This document shows, piece after piece, positions 7,661-15,605 of a stretch of 36,161 bases of DNA. The notes beneath the pieces are model-generated. The model was not told the origin of the DNA. It did no database searches and was given only the letters and a program-made list of their open reading frames with translations. The number at the start of each line of letters is the position of its first letter. Position 1 is the stretch's first letter. This stretch comes from JAFGVL01 sp031553685. GTDB lineage: Bacteria; Bacteroidota; Bacteroidia; Bacteroidales; Paludibacteraceae. The position numbers and the translations under genes are program-made. Location: positions 1-36,161 of the forward strand of contig JAVBLE010000074.1 in NCBI GenBank assembly GCA_031553685.1, given 5' to 3'.

Positions 7661-7892
7661 ATCCCCTGAAAGGGGACTTTAAGGCAGTGATTAAAATTAG
7701 AACTTTAAAAACGCTGTTTGTCATTGCGAGCTTGACCCGCAATCGCCAAATTAGATATTGGGCGATTCTGAATCGAGTTCAGAATGACGGATCGTTTATT
7801 GATTTAGAAATTCAAAACAGTTTATAAAAATTCAAAATTTCATTATACATAATAAGAATGCAAAAGTCCCCCTTCGGGGGATTTAGGGGGCT
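7652..7892. mobile_element. MITE-like element with CCCCCTAAATCCCC inverted repeats
   Basis: Left end CCCCCTAAATCCCCTGAAAG (7653 onward) and right end CCTTCGGGGGATTTAGGGGG (7872-7891) are inverted repeats of about 28 bp. Each is itself a small hairpin (AAATCCCC/GGGGACTTT). The interior carries a GTCATTGCG...AATGAC element (7720-7789) and AT-rich DNA. The left end supplies the stop codon of the upstream gene, and the right end stops 4 bp before the batA start codon. No transposase is present. Confidence 0.65.
7720..7789. repeat. GTCAT...ATGAC dispersed palindromic element (copy 2)
   Basis: A 70-bp element starting GTCATTGCGAGCTTGACCCG and ending TGAATCGAGTTCAGAATGAC, with two inner hairpins. 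It is nested in the CCCCCTAAATCCCC element. Confidence 0.8.
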
Positions 7893-7895
7893 ACT

Positions 7896-8876
7896 ATGAG
7901 TTTTCAAAATCCAATATATTTCCTACTTTTACTACTACTCATTCCGTTGGTTTGGTGGTATGTAAGGCGGCAACGGCGAACCGAGGTTTCGTTGCACTTT
8001 TCCTCGTTGAAACCGTTGGAAAAAGCACCGATTAGTTACAAAATGCGGCTTCGGCATTTGCCATTTGTGCTGCGGATGATTGCTTTTTGCATGTTGGTTG
8101 TGGTGTTGGCACGCCCGCAAATACCCGACACTTTGGACAAAAACGCCGAAGGAATTGACATTATCCTTGCGCTCGATGTGTCACAATCGATGTTAGCCGA
8201 AGACTTGAAACCCAATCGATTAACAGCCGCTGCCAACCTGTCCATTCAGTTTATCAACGACCGCCCGAACGACAATATCGGTTTGGTAATTTTTTCAGGC
8301 GAAAGTTTCACCCAATGCCCGCTCACGCTCGATCATGTGGTATTGACCGATATGTTTAAATCCGTTCAATTCGGCGTGTTGCGCGATGGCACGGCGATTG
8401 GCTTGGGTTTGACCAACTCGGTAAGTTGCCTGAAAAACAGTCAGGCAAAGTCCAAAGTAATTATTTTGCTCACCGATGGAGCTAATAATATGGGCGACAT
8501 TTCGCCCGAACAAGCCGCCGGTTTGGCAGAGAAAATGAATATCCGTGTGTACACTATCGGTGTGGGAACTAAGGGGTTAGCGCCTTTCCCGTTTCAAACC
8601 CCCGTAGGTGTTTTTTATGGCAATATACCCGGTGATTTGGATGAACCGCTGTTGAAACAAATTGCCAAAACAACTGGCGGCGCATATTTTCGAGCCACAG
8701 GCAATAAACAACTGCAATCCATTTATGCACAGATAGATACACTCGAAAAATCGAAACTGAAAGAGCAACAAGATATTCCGAAAAACGAAATGTATTTGCC
8801 GTTTGCTTTGTTGGCAGTGCTTTGCGTGTTGTTGGAATTGATTTTGCGAATGACTATTTTACGCAAAATACCATAG
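7896..8876 (+). CDS. batA: BatA, von Willebrand factor A membrane protein
   Basis: A 326-residue aerotolerance protein with N-terminal membrane spans (about 8-22 and 56-72), a VWA domain and a C-terminal span (about 303-322). The metal-ion-dependent adhesion site is DVSQS (residues 94-98), followed by the conserved SIQFINDRPNDNIGLVIFSG, LRDGTAIGLGL and ILLTDGANN. ARPQ before the VWA domain is typical of BatA/BatB. VWA faces the periplasm by the positive-inside pattern. In Bacteroides, Bat proteins are linked to oxygen tolerance; the mechanism is not settled. The start follows directly on the inverted repeat end at 7892. Confidence 0.92.
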   Translation: MSFQNPIYFLLLLLLIPLVWWYVRRQRRTEVSLHFSSLKPLEKAPISYKMRLRHLPFVLRMIAFCMLVVVLARPQIPDTLDKNAEGIDIILALDVSQSMLAEDLKPNRLTAAANLSIQFINDRPNDNIGLVIFSGESFTQCPLTLDHVVLTDMFKSVQFGVLRDGTAIGLGLTNSVSCLKNSQAKSKVIILLTDGANNMGDISPEQAAGLAEKMNIRVYTIGVGTKGLAPFPFQTPVGVFYGNIPGDLDEPLLKQIAKTTGGAYFRATGNKQLQSIYAQIDTLEKSKLKEQQDIPKNEMYLPFALLAVLCVLLELILRMTILRKIP

Positions 8877-8909
8877 AATAATTTAAAAATAAATTAAAAA
8901 TTTCATGAG

Positions 8910-9107
8910 GGCGCGTCCCCGCCATATTCCCATTTCTGTTGTACAGACGCGGCGCGCCGCGTCTCTACTAATGTCGGCGGGGTCGGGCTATCCGCTATAT
9001 CTTTGCTTACATGTTTATTTCGGTTTAAAATTCATATTTTGTTCGCAAAGGATGTCGCTGCTATCCCTCGCGCGTCCGCCTTTCAGGGCGGGTTAGCGTT
9101 TCGGTGT
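8910..9107. repeat. GC-rich dispersed element, copy 2
   Basis: This is homologous to 5698-5909, with the same start (GCGCGTCCCCGCC), the TGTCGGCGGGGTCGGGCTAT block and the CTATCCCTCGCGC tail. It carries a 28-bp palindrome (8941-8968) at a different place from copy 1. Its middle is more AT-rich and decayed. With the hairpin at 9142-9172 it accounts for the gene-free stretch 8877-9219 between batA and batB. Confidence 0.75.
8941..8968. repeat. 28-bp palindrome with GTA...TAC ends
   Basis: The arms are GTACAGACGCGGCG and CGCCGCGTCTCTAC, with one mismatch. Ends and length match the copies at 5798-5825 and 19488-19515; the GAGACGC inner sequence is shared with the latter. Confidence 0.8.
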
Positions 9108-9141
9108 GTAAATTTTGATAGTAACTAAAATAAAAAAGTCT

Positions 9142-9172
9142 GACTAATTTGCAGTGTCATTGCAAATTAGTC
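9142..9172. repeat. Hairpin upstream of batB
   Basis: GACTAATTTGCA and TGCAAATTAGTC form a perfect 12-bp stem with a 7-nt loop. There is no T-run, so it is a weak terminator candidate. The TTTGCA/TGCAAA inner part recalls the palindromes flanking the ATPase gene at 10384. Confidence 0.6.
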
Positions 9173-9219
9173 GAAAAAACAAATAGTAAATTGTAAATAC
9201 TTAAATAGTAAATAATTAT

Positions 9220-10218
9220 ATGCGTTTTGCCAGTCCCGAATATTTATATTTGCTGCTCATAATACCGTTTATTATTGGAATATATATTTTTTTCTCCACC
9301 CAAAAGAAAAAAAATAAAGCACAATTGGGCGAAACCGAATTGCTCCGGCAAATGATGCCTGGCTATAGCGAATGGCGGCTGCAACTCAAATTTTATCTCA
9401 TTGTAGTTGCGCTGTTGGTTGCAGTATTGTTGTTGGCGCGTCCGCAGTTTGGCGTAAAATCCGCCACAAAAAAGACACAAGGCGTAGAAGTAATGGTTGC
9501 GCTCGATGTATCCAATTCAATGCTGGCGCAAGACATCACGCCCAACCGCTTGCAAGTAGCCAAAAACATTCTCAATTCGTTGAGCAACGACCCGCATGTG
9601 GGCAAAATGGGAATAGTCGTTTTTGCCGGCGAGGCATATATGCAACTCCCTCTGACAAGCGATTTGTCATCAGCCAAGATTTTTCAGACCATGATTAGTC
9701 CATCGCTCATACCTACACAGGGAACGGCGATTGGCACTGCTATTGATAAATCGGTAAAGTCATTTTCGGATAAAGATGTCAAAGCCGGACGCATAATTTT
9801 AGTAATTACCGATGGCGAAAACCATGAAGACGATGCCGTTTCGGCAGCAAAAACCTCGATGAAAGCGGATATTCCAGTTAGCGTTATCGGTATTGGCAAT
9901 GTGAACGGATCGCCTATTCCCGACTCGCATGGCGGGTATAAAAAAGACCGTTCGGGCGAAACAGTACTCACCAAGCTCAACGAAGAAATGTGTAAGGAAA
10001 TAGCCACTGCCGGCGCAGGCACTTATATTCATGCCACCAACGCAAATGATGCGATAACCCAAGTCCGGAAATATATCGACAGCATTGCTACTGGTGAAAT
10101 CGAAGAAAAAGTATATTCGGAGTATGACGACCGTTTTGGATGGTTTGCAGCATTCGCGTTGCTGTTGCTGGTGGGAGAGATATTTATATTTGAAAAGAGA
10201 CGGAAAAGGAAAGGTTAG
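9220..10218 (+). CDS. batB: BatB, von Willebrand factor A membrane protein
   Basis: A 332-residue paralogue of BatA with the same layout: N-terminal spans at about 8-25 and 57-73, ARPQFGVK, a VWA domain with DVSNS at residues 96-100, IVVFAGEAYMQLPLTSDLS, PTQGTAIGTAID, ILVITDGENHEDDA, and a C-terminal span (FAAFALLLLVGEIFIF). It probably pairs with BatA in a membrane complex driven by the MoxR ATPase (inference from the family). A 43-bp palindrome starts directly after its stop codon, at the point where an ATPase gene interrupts the operon. Confidence 0.92.
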   Translation: MRFASPEYLYLLLIIPFIIGIYIFFSTQKKKNKAQLGETELLRQMMPGYSEWRLQLKFYLIVVALLVAVLLLARPQFGVKSATKKTQGVEVMVALDVSNSMLAQDITPNRLQVAKNILNSLSNDPHVGKMGIVVFAGEAYMQLPLTSDLSSAKIFQTMISPSLIPTQGTAIGTAIDKSVKSFSDKDVKAGRIILVITDGENHEDDAVSAAKTSMKADIPVSVIGIGNVNGSPIPDSHGGYKKDRSGETVLTKLNEEMCKEIATAGAGTYIHATNANDAITQVRKYIDSIATGEIEEKVYSEYDDRFGWFAAFALLLLVGEIFIFEKRRKRKG

Positions 10219-10261
10219 ATTTCTTGTAAATTTGCATTCAGAATGCAAATTTACAAGAAAT
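10219..10261. repeat. 43-bp palindrome after batB
   Basis: This is a perfect palindrome apart from the central base; the inner arm is CTTGTAAATTTGCATTC. The 35-bp core (10223-10257) is repeated exactly at 10333-10367. The two copies lie 110 bp apart, in front of the ATPase gene. Confidence 0.85.
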
Positions 10262-10328
10262 ATATTTAATCAATTGATAAACAGATTTTTATTCGTATTA
10301 TTTTTCAAAATAATTTGTTGCAATAATA

Positions 10329-10371
10329 AAAACTTGTAAATTTGCATTCAGAATGCAAATTTACAAGTTTT
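10329..10371. repeat. 43-bp palindrome before the DUF4143 ATPase gene
   Basis: The 35-bp core is identical to that at 10223-10257, with different outer bases (AAAA/TTTT). It ends 12 bp before the ATPase start codon, so it could also act as a leader hairpin. Confidence 0.85.
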
Positions 10372-10383
10372 ATATCTATAGTT

Positions 10384-11544
10384 ATGATTAATAGAATTTT
10401 AGAGGATAAAATTTTGCTATTGTCAAAGCAATATCCGGCAATAAATGTTACTGGACCTCGCCAATCGGGCAAAACTACCTTAATTAAGGAAATCTTCCCA
10501 AAACATCGTTATTATTCACTCGAAGAACCTGAAGTTCGACTTTTGGCAGAGGGTGACCCTAAAGGATTTTTGCAAGGTATAGGCGAAAAAGTAATTTTGG
10601 ACGAGGTACAGCATGTCCCCAATTTATTCTCGTATTTGCAGCAACAATTAGATAATAGTACCGAAAATGGGAATGTGATTTTATCTGGTTCGCAAAGTTT
10701 TTTGATGAATAATCATATTTCGCAAAGCCTTGCCGGACGGGTGGCAAATATGAAATTACTACCTCTTTCGTGTGCCGAATTAAAATCAGCAAGTATAGAC
10801 ATTAATTCTACTGAAAATCTGATATTTACAGGTTTTTATCCTCGTTTGTATAAAGAAAAAATTCATCCGTTGGATTTTTATCCATATTATATTGAAACCT
10901 ATTTGCAGCGGGATATTCGACAGTTGAAAAATGTGGGCAATCTCAATTTATTTATGCGTTTTTTGAAATTGTGTGCCGGTCGGGTGGGCAATGTGTTAAA
11001 TTTATCTTCACTGGCAAATGATGCAGATATTTCGGTAAACACTGCCAAATCGTGGCTTTCGTTGCTCGAAGCAAGTTATATTGTTCATTTTGTGTATCCT
11101 TATTCGGGCAATGTGAACAGGCGTTTGATAAAGATGCCCAAACTTTATTTCTATGATACCGGACTGGTTTGTTCGCTTCTAAATATTGAAAAAGAGCAAC
11201 AAGTAAGCGATTTTTATATGCGAGGGAACTTATTTGAAAATATGATTTTTTCGGAATTAATAAAAAACCGCTTTAATCAAGGGCGGCAAACGCCATTTTA
11301 TTTTTTACGCGACTCTGCAGGTAATGAAATAGATTGCGTTTTTGAAAAAGCAGATTCATTGGTTTTTATTGAGATAAAGATGTCCAAAACTCTTTCATCG
11401 AGCCACTTAAAAGGCATTAATTCTTTTCAGAAAACAATAAAAACCAACCAAACCTCCTATGTTATTTATGATGGAAATGAAGAGTTAGCATATCAAAATG
11501 TCAATTTTATTAATTGGCGAAATTTAGATAATTTATTCTTGTAA
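10384..11544 (+). CDS. AAA ATPase with DUF4143 domain, inserted in the bat operon
   Basis: A 386-residue protein of the AAA_14/DUF4143 type. I prefer ATG 10384, because the upstream ATG at 10342 lies inside a palindrome and would add repeat-encoded residues. Walker A is GPRQSGKTT (24-32), Walker B is VILDEVQHVP (69-78), and LSGSQSFLM with SLAGRVANMKLLPLS follow. The C-terminal part ends in GNEIDCVFEKADSLVFIEIK, a nuclease-like D/ExK arrangement seen in DUF4143 proteins. The cellular function of the family is unknown. It is framed by palindromes (10219-10261, 10329-10371, 11586-11630) and sits between batB and batC, so it looks like an insertion. Confidence 0.88.
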   Translation: MINRILEDKILLLSKQYPAINVTGPRQSGKTTLIKEIFPKHRYYSLEEPEVRLLAEGDPKGFLQGIGEKVILDEVQHVPNLFSYLQQQLDNSTENGNVILSGSQSFLMNNHISQSLAGRVANMKLLPLSCAELKSASIDINSTENLIFTGFYPRLYKEKIHPLDFYPYYIETYLQRDIRQLKNVGNLNLFMRFLKLCAGRVGNVLNLSSLANDADISVNTAKSWLSLLEASYIVHFVYPYSGNVNRRLIKMPKLYFYDTGLVCSLLNIEKEQQVSDFYMRGNLFENMIFSELIKNRFNQGRQTPFYFLRDSAGNEIDCVFEKADSLVFIEIKMSKTLSSSHLKGINSFQKTIKTNQTSYVIYDGNEELAYQNVNFINWRNLDNLFL

Positions 11545-11585
11545 GTACTTTGTTGTTAGTTTATTGTAAATTTCTTTAAAATAAT

Positions 11586-11630
11586 TTTACCATGTAAATC
11601 GAAAATCAAACTTTCGATTTGCATGGTAAA
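11586..11630. repeat. Palindrome between the ATPase gene and batC
   Basis: The arms TTTACCATGTAAATCGAAA and TTTCGATTTGCATGGTAAA pair with one mismatch around a 7-nt loop. It differs in sequence from the palindromes upstream of the ATPase but is similar in size and GCAAAT/GTAAAT content. It ends just before the batC ribosome binding site. Confidence 0.8.
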
Positions 11631-11642
11631 GAGGTGAAAATT

Positions 11643-12227
11643 ATGAAACGATTTTTTATATCCTTAATTACAATTTTGGCATTTCCTCTGTTTCTTTTTG
11701 CCCAAAAAGAAAGAAAAGAAGTGAATGAAGGCAACGATTTATACAAGTCGGGCAACTATGCTGCAGCCGCCAAACAGTACAAGAAAGGAACCGAAAAAAA
11801 CAATACATCGTTCGAAGCCACCTTCAATTTGGGAAATGCTTACTACAAGCAAGGCAAGTACGACGATGCTTTGGCGCAATACCAGCAGGCGCGGGCGCTG
11901 ACCCAAGACTCGCTGCGGCAGGCAAAAACCTATCACAATGCCGGTAACGCTCATTATCAGGCAAAAGAATATGATAAAAGTGTAGATGCCTACAAGTCGT
12001 CGTTGCGCCTGAACCCGAAGGACGACCAAACGCGCTATAACCTGGCATTGGCACAACAAAAACTAAAACAACAACAACAACAAGATAAAAATCAGCAAGA
12101 AAAGCAAGAAATGAGCGACCAAACCGCCAAACAAATGCTCGATAATTTTGACCAGCAACAACAAGAATTGCAACAAAAAATGCAACAAGCCAAACCGCAA
12201 ACACGCCAAGTTGAAAAGGATTGGTAA
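11643..12227 (+). CDS. batC: BatC-like TPR protein
   Basis: A 194-residue protein with a signal peptide (FFISLITILAFPLFLFA) and about three tetratricopeptide repeats (EGNDLYKSGNYAAAAKQYKK, FNLGNAYYKQGKYDDALAQY, HNAGNAHYQAKEYDKSVDAY), then a glutamine-rich coiled tail. I chose ATG 11643 because GAGGTG at 11631-11636 is a good ribosome binding site; the upstream ATG at 11619 lies in the palindrome. TPR proteins BatC and BatE flank BatD in Bacteroides; the order here (before BatD) fits BatC. No BatE follows batD in this window. Confidence 0.82.
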   Translation: MKRFFISLITILAFPLFLFAQKERKEVNEGNDLYKSGNYAAAAKQYKKGTEKNNTSFEATFNLGNAYYKQGKYDDALAQYQQARALTQDSLRQAKTYHNAGNAHYQAKEYDKSVDAYKSSLRLNPKDDQTRYNLALAQQKLKQQQQQDKNQQEKQEMSDQTAKQMLDNFDQQQQELQQKMQQAKPQTRQVEKDW

Positions 12228-12264
12228 ATAGCTTCATTTGAAATGGAAATTATTATTCATTAGT

Positions 12265-12466
12265 CTTAGTACATGACAAAAATTAAATAAACAAAACAAA
12301 ATCAATAGAAGCATTGTCATTGCGGGCTTGACCCGCAATCTCAGAAGACCTATTAATGCTGCTTTTGCGATGTCTCCGCGACACTCCTCGTGCCTCGTCG
12401 TTTTGGTCGACATGACGATGCTTCTATTGATTTAGCATAAAAATTTGTTTTTTGTCATGCACTAAA
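12265..12466. mobile_element. MITE, copy A (TIR CTTAGTACATGACAAAAA, 9-bp target duplication)
   Basis: A 202-bp non-coding element between batC and batD. Its left end CTTAGTACATGACAAAAA is inverted at the right as TTTTTTGTCATGCACTAA. It is flanked by TTCATTAGT (12256-12264) and TTCATTAGA (12467-12475), an 8/9 direct repeat consistent with target-site duplication. Inside are a second inverted repeat (AATCAATAGAAGCAT/ATGCTTCTATTGATT) and a GTCATTGCGGGCTTGACCCG element. Copy B at 32973-33199 has the same ends with its interior reversed. Confidence 0.85.
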
Positions 12467-12489
12467 TTCATTAGAAATAAAAACTTTTT

Positions 12490-14226
12490 ATGTTAAAGAA
12501 AAAATATAATCGCATGCAAAAAAATATTGTTTTCATCGGCATATTTACACTATTTACAATAGCAGTAAATGCCGTTTCATTTACCGCTTCGGCGCCCAAA
12601 GAAGTGGGAGTGGGGCAACAATTTCAACTCACCTATACCACCGATGCAATGGCGGCTCACGACATCCGTGTTCCCGAAATGGATAACTTCCGCACACTGG
12701 CAAACTACGAAAGCCGGAATCAAAGTGTCTCGCTTGTCAATGGCAAAGCAACCGCCACAGGTACAATATCTTATACCTATACATTATCTGCTGCGAAAGA
12801 AGGGCAGTTTACCATTCCGGCAGCAAGTATAACCGTTGGGGGAAAGAAAATAAGTTCAAATACTGTAAATATAACTGTAAAAAAAGGCGTTGCAAAACCT
12901 GTTCAACCAAATACGGTGGTAAAGCAACAAAATATTACCGCCAATAATTTATTTCTGAGAGCCATTCCTTCGTGTGTCAAGCTGTATGAGCACGATTATC
13001 TGTTGCTTACTTATAAGCTCTATTCGGCAGTCGATCTGGTAAGCGTATCCGGACAGAAATTGCCTGCTTTCAACGATTTTTTGACGCAAGAAACCAAAGA
13101 ATCGAATACCGGACAAGTAAGTGTGGAAACATACAACGGCGAACAATATAACACGGTAATACTTTATCAAACAGTGCTTTATCCGCAAAAACCGGGAGTG
13201 CTGAAAATAGGTAAAGCTTCGTTCGACCCTGTTGTGCGAGTATATAACGAAGGGCAGATGCAAAGCGTTTTTGACGATCCGTTTCAAAATGTAAAGAAGA
13301 CCCTCACGACACCCGAAATTACTTTGACGGTAGAAAAGTTACCCGACGGGAAACCCGCCGATTTCTCCGGTATGGTAGGCGATTTTACTATAAAAAGTTC
13401 CATTTCATCCATCAAACTGCAAGCCAACGAACCCATTACACTCAAATATACCATTTCGGGCGGTGGCGATATGAAAATGCTACCCAATCCGAAAATCAAT
13501 TTTCCAACAGAAATAGAAGCATACGACCCTAAAGTAGATGTTTTGTACAACGCTCAAGGTGAAGATATTAATAGCACAAAAACGCTCGAATATTTGGTAA
13601 TTCCGCGTAAGGAAGGCGATTTCACCATTCCAGCCGTAGTTTTGAATTATTTTGATACCAAAACAAATTCGTACAAAGAACTCCGTTCTGACGAATATGA
13701 AATCAGTGTATCGGGTGTAGCCGAAAGTGCCGATGAAAACAACAATAATTTGCAATCGACAAATGGAAAATCGGTTTCAAAAACAAATCTTACTCAATAT
13801 TTGCCTTATGCAATAGCCTTGTTTCTAGTTATTTTGGCAATTATATTATTTATTTTTTATAAAAAGAAAAATAAAAAACCGCTCGACAAAAACACAGTTC
13901 TTTACAACCAAACAATGGAGCAACTCACAGTAGCCAAGCAACATTTGCAAACCAATGATAAAGAAGCATTTCACAACGAAATGTTGAAAATTCTTTGGAA
14001 TTATTTAAGCCAAAAACTCTCCATTCCATTGGCAACATTGACCAAAGAAAATGTAAAAGAAACACTTGAAAACAAATCCGTTAGCAGCGAAACGATAACC
14101 GAAGTCATGAATATCTGGAACCAATGCGAGTTTGCGCGCTATGCACCAACCTCCGATGCACAAGCCATGGACGAATTATATGAGCAAATGCGGAAAATTA
14201 TCACTATCTTGCATCAGAAAATCTGA
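12490..14226 (+). CDS. batD: BatD, aerotolerance membrane protein
   Basis: A 578-residue protein with a signal peptide (IGIFTLFTIAVNAVSF), a long periplasmic beta-sandwich part (SFTASAPKEVGVGQQFQLTY, GTISYTYTLSAAKEGQFTIP, and LEYLVIPRKEGDFTIP), one membrane span at about 437-457 and a cytoplasmic helical tail (LKILWNYLSQKLSIPLATL). The repeated KEG.FTIPA segments are typical of BatD. ATG 12514 is an alternative start nearer the signal peptide. The tail resembles that of the BatD-like protein encoded at 6761-7660. The ZIP gene begins 5 bp after its stop, so the two are probably translated from one message. Confidence 0.9.
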   Translation: MLKKKYNRMQKNIVFIGIFTLFTIAVNAVSFTASAPKEVGVGQQFQLTYTTDAMAAHDIRVPEMDNFRTLANYESRNQSVSLVNGKATATGTISYTYTLSAAKEGQFTIPAASITVGGKKISSNTVNITVKKGVAKPVQPNTVVKQQNITANNLFLRAIPSCVKLYEHDYLLLTYKLYSAVDLVSVSGQKLPAFNDFLTQETKESNTGQVSVETYNGEQYNTVILYQTVLYPQKPGVLKIGKASFDPVVRVYNEGQMQSVFDDPFQNVKKTLTTPEITLTVEKLPDGKPADFSGMVGDFTIKSSISSIKLQANEPITLKYTISGGGDMKMLPNPKINFPTEIEAYDPKVDVLYNAQGEDINSTKTLEYLVIPRKEGDFTIPAVVLNYFDTKTNSYKELRSDEYEISVSGVAESADENNNNLQSTNGKSVSKTNLTQYLPYAIALFLVILAIILFIFYKKKNKKPLDKNTVLYNQTMEQLTVAKQHLQTNDKEAFHNEMLKILWNYLSQKLSIPLATLTKENVKETLENKSVSSETITEVMNIWNQCEFARYAPTSDAQAMDELYEQMRKIITILHQKI

Positions 14227-14231
14227 AAATC

Positions 14232-14996
14232 ATGTGGGAAGTAATCATCATTGGGCTAATTTCGGGAGGTGCCATTCTTATCGGAGCGTTGCTTGGGTTG
14301 TATCTCAAAATCGGACATAAAACTATTGCCACAGTCATGGCATTTGGAGCCGGTGTGCTGATTTCTGCCCTTTCTATCGACTTAATGAACGATGGTTTTG
14401 AGCAAGCGCAAAGCCCGATAGTGATGGGTTTAGCATTTTTAGGCGGAGCATTGGTATTCGTTGTGGGTGATTATTTTATCGACAATGCCGGCGGACTTTT
14501 TCGCCGTCACTCGCACGGTATGGCCATGCGCGAACAAAACAAAGTGCCCGACGACACATCAGGAACAGCTATTTTGCTTGGTACGCTGCTCGATGGCATT
14601 CCCGAGTCGTTTGTGGTTGGGGCTTCGGTAGCTTCCATAGCAGGAGGCGAAGCAGCCGGTTTTGTATTTATTGCCGCGGTGTTTCTGAGCAACTTACCCG
14701 AAGGCATGTCTGGCACAATCGGCATGAAAATGGCAGGCATGCCTACTCGCAAAATCATGCTCTTATGGACAACAACCCTTTTAGTGACAGTGCTATCGGC
14801 TATTGGCGGTTATGTCTTTTTAGGGCAGGCATCAGCCGTGGTCAATTCCGCCATTATGGCATTTGCATCGGGTGCTATCCTTGCCATGCTTTGTGACACC
14901 ATGATTCCCGAAGCCTTTAAATTTGGTGGACGGTTTGTAGCGTTGGTAACGGTCTTAGGTTTCTTGACGGCTTTTATGTTGAGCAAGTTGTTTTAA
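14232..14996 (+). CDS. ZIP-family metal transporter
   Basis: A 254-residue integral membrane protein with about eight spans. The metal-binding signatures are DGIPES (121-126) and LSNLPEG (152-158), the equivalents of the HNxPEG and HxxPEG motifs of ZIP transporters. A short histidine-bearing loop (RRHSHG, 91-96) lies between spans 3 and 4. ZIP proteins bring divalent metals (Zn, Fe, Mn) into the cytoplasm. It follows batD by 5 bp, in the place where batE would be expected, so it is probably in the bat transcript. The metal specificity cannot be read from the sequence. Confidence 0.85.
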   Translation: MWEVIIIGLISGGAILIGALLGLYLKIGHKTIATVMAFGAGVLISALSIDLMNDGFEQAQSPIVMGLAFLGGALVFVVGDYFIDNAGGLFRRHSHGMAMREQNKVPDDTSGTAILLGTLLDGIPESFVVGASVASIAGGEAAGFVFIAAVFLSNLPEGMSGTIGMKMAGMPTRKIMLLWTTTLLVTVLSAIGGYVFLGQASAVVNSAIMAFASGAILAMLCDTMIPEAFKFGGRFVALVTVLGFLTAFMLSKLF

Positions 14997-15004
14997 TGTT
15001 GAGA

Positions 15005-15490
15005 TTATATTTTCAAAAAATCTTCCACATATTTTTCAATGGCTTCGGGCTTTTTGGCAGGACCAAAGCGTTTTATTTTTTTGCCATCGCGGGAAATTAA
15101 GAATTTTGTGAAATTCCATTTGATTTTTGAGCCGAATAGCCCACTTGCTTCGTTTTTCAAGTATTTGTATAATGGAGCGGCATTATCACCGTTTACTTCA
15201 ATTTTTTTCATTAATGGGAAGGTTACGCCGAAATTTATTTCGCAAAATGAGGCGATTTCTTCGTCGCTACCCGGTTCTTGATGTGCAAACTGGTCGCATG
15301 GGAAGCCGATAATGACCAATCCTTGCGCTTGATATTTTTTATACATAGCTTCAAGACCTTTGTATTGAGGTGTGAAACCGCATTTGCTGGCAGTATTTAC
15401 AATCAACAGGACTTTTCCTTCCAATTGTTTGAAATCAAAATCTTTGCCTTTGTTGTCTTTGACTGTGAAGTCGTAAATAGATGTTTTCAT
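15005..15490 (-). CDS. Glutathione peroxidase family protein
   Basis: A 161-residue thiol peroxidase of the GPx family. The catalytic cysteine is C37 in NTASKCGFT (cysteine, not selenocysteine). Q67 in FPCDQF and W125-N126 in IKWNFTKFL complete the catalytic tetrad. Bacterial enzymes of this type usually take electrons from thioredoxin rather than glutathione (family knowledge). It is convergent with the ZIP gene, with 8 bp between the stop codons and no clear terminator. Its place beside an oxygen-tolerance operon is suggestive of a shared stress role, but that is inference. Confidence 0.92.
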   Translation of the reverse strand: MKTSIYDFTVKDNKGKDFDFKQLEGKVLLIVNTASKCGFTPQYKGLEAMYKKYQAQGLVIIGFPCDQFAHQEPGSDEEIASFCEINFGVTFPLMKKIEVNGDNAAPLYKYLKNEASGLFGSKIKWNFTKFLISRDGKKIKRFGPAKKPEAIEKYVEDFLKI

Positions 15491-15605
15491 ATATTTATTA
15501 TTTGGAATTGCTAAAAAAGTATAGATATTTATATAACTTTAATCAAAGATTTTAGAAATTTTCCACTAAAGTTATCTTGAACTTAAACAAATAAACAAGC
15601 GAAAA

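Noticed and set aside
8905..9096. Short open frame over GC-rich element copy 2
   Set aside because: Repeat-derived; not conserved with copy 1 and no ribosome binding site.
10342..10383. Upstream start codon for the DUF4143 ATPase
   Set aside because: It lies within a palindrome and would add residues encoded by repeat DNA; ATG 10384 gives the usual N-terminus of the family.
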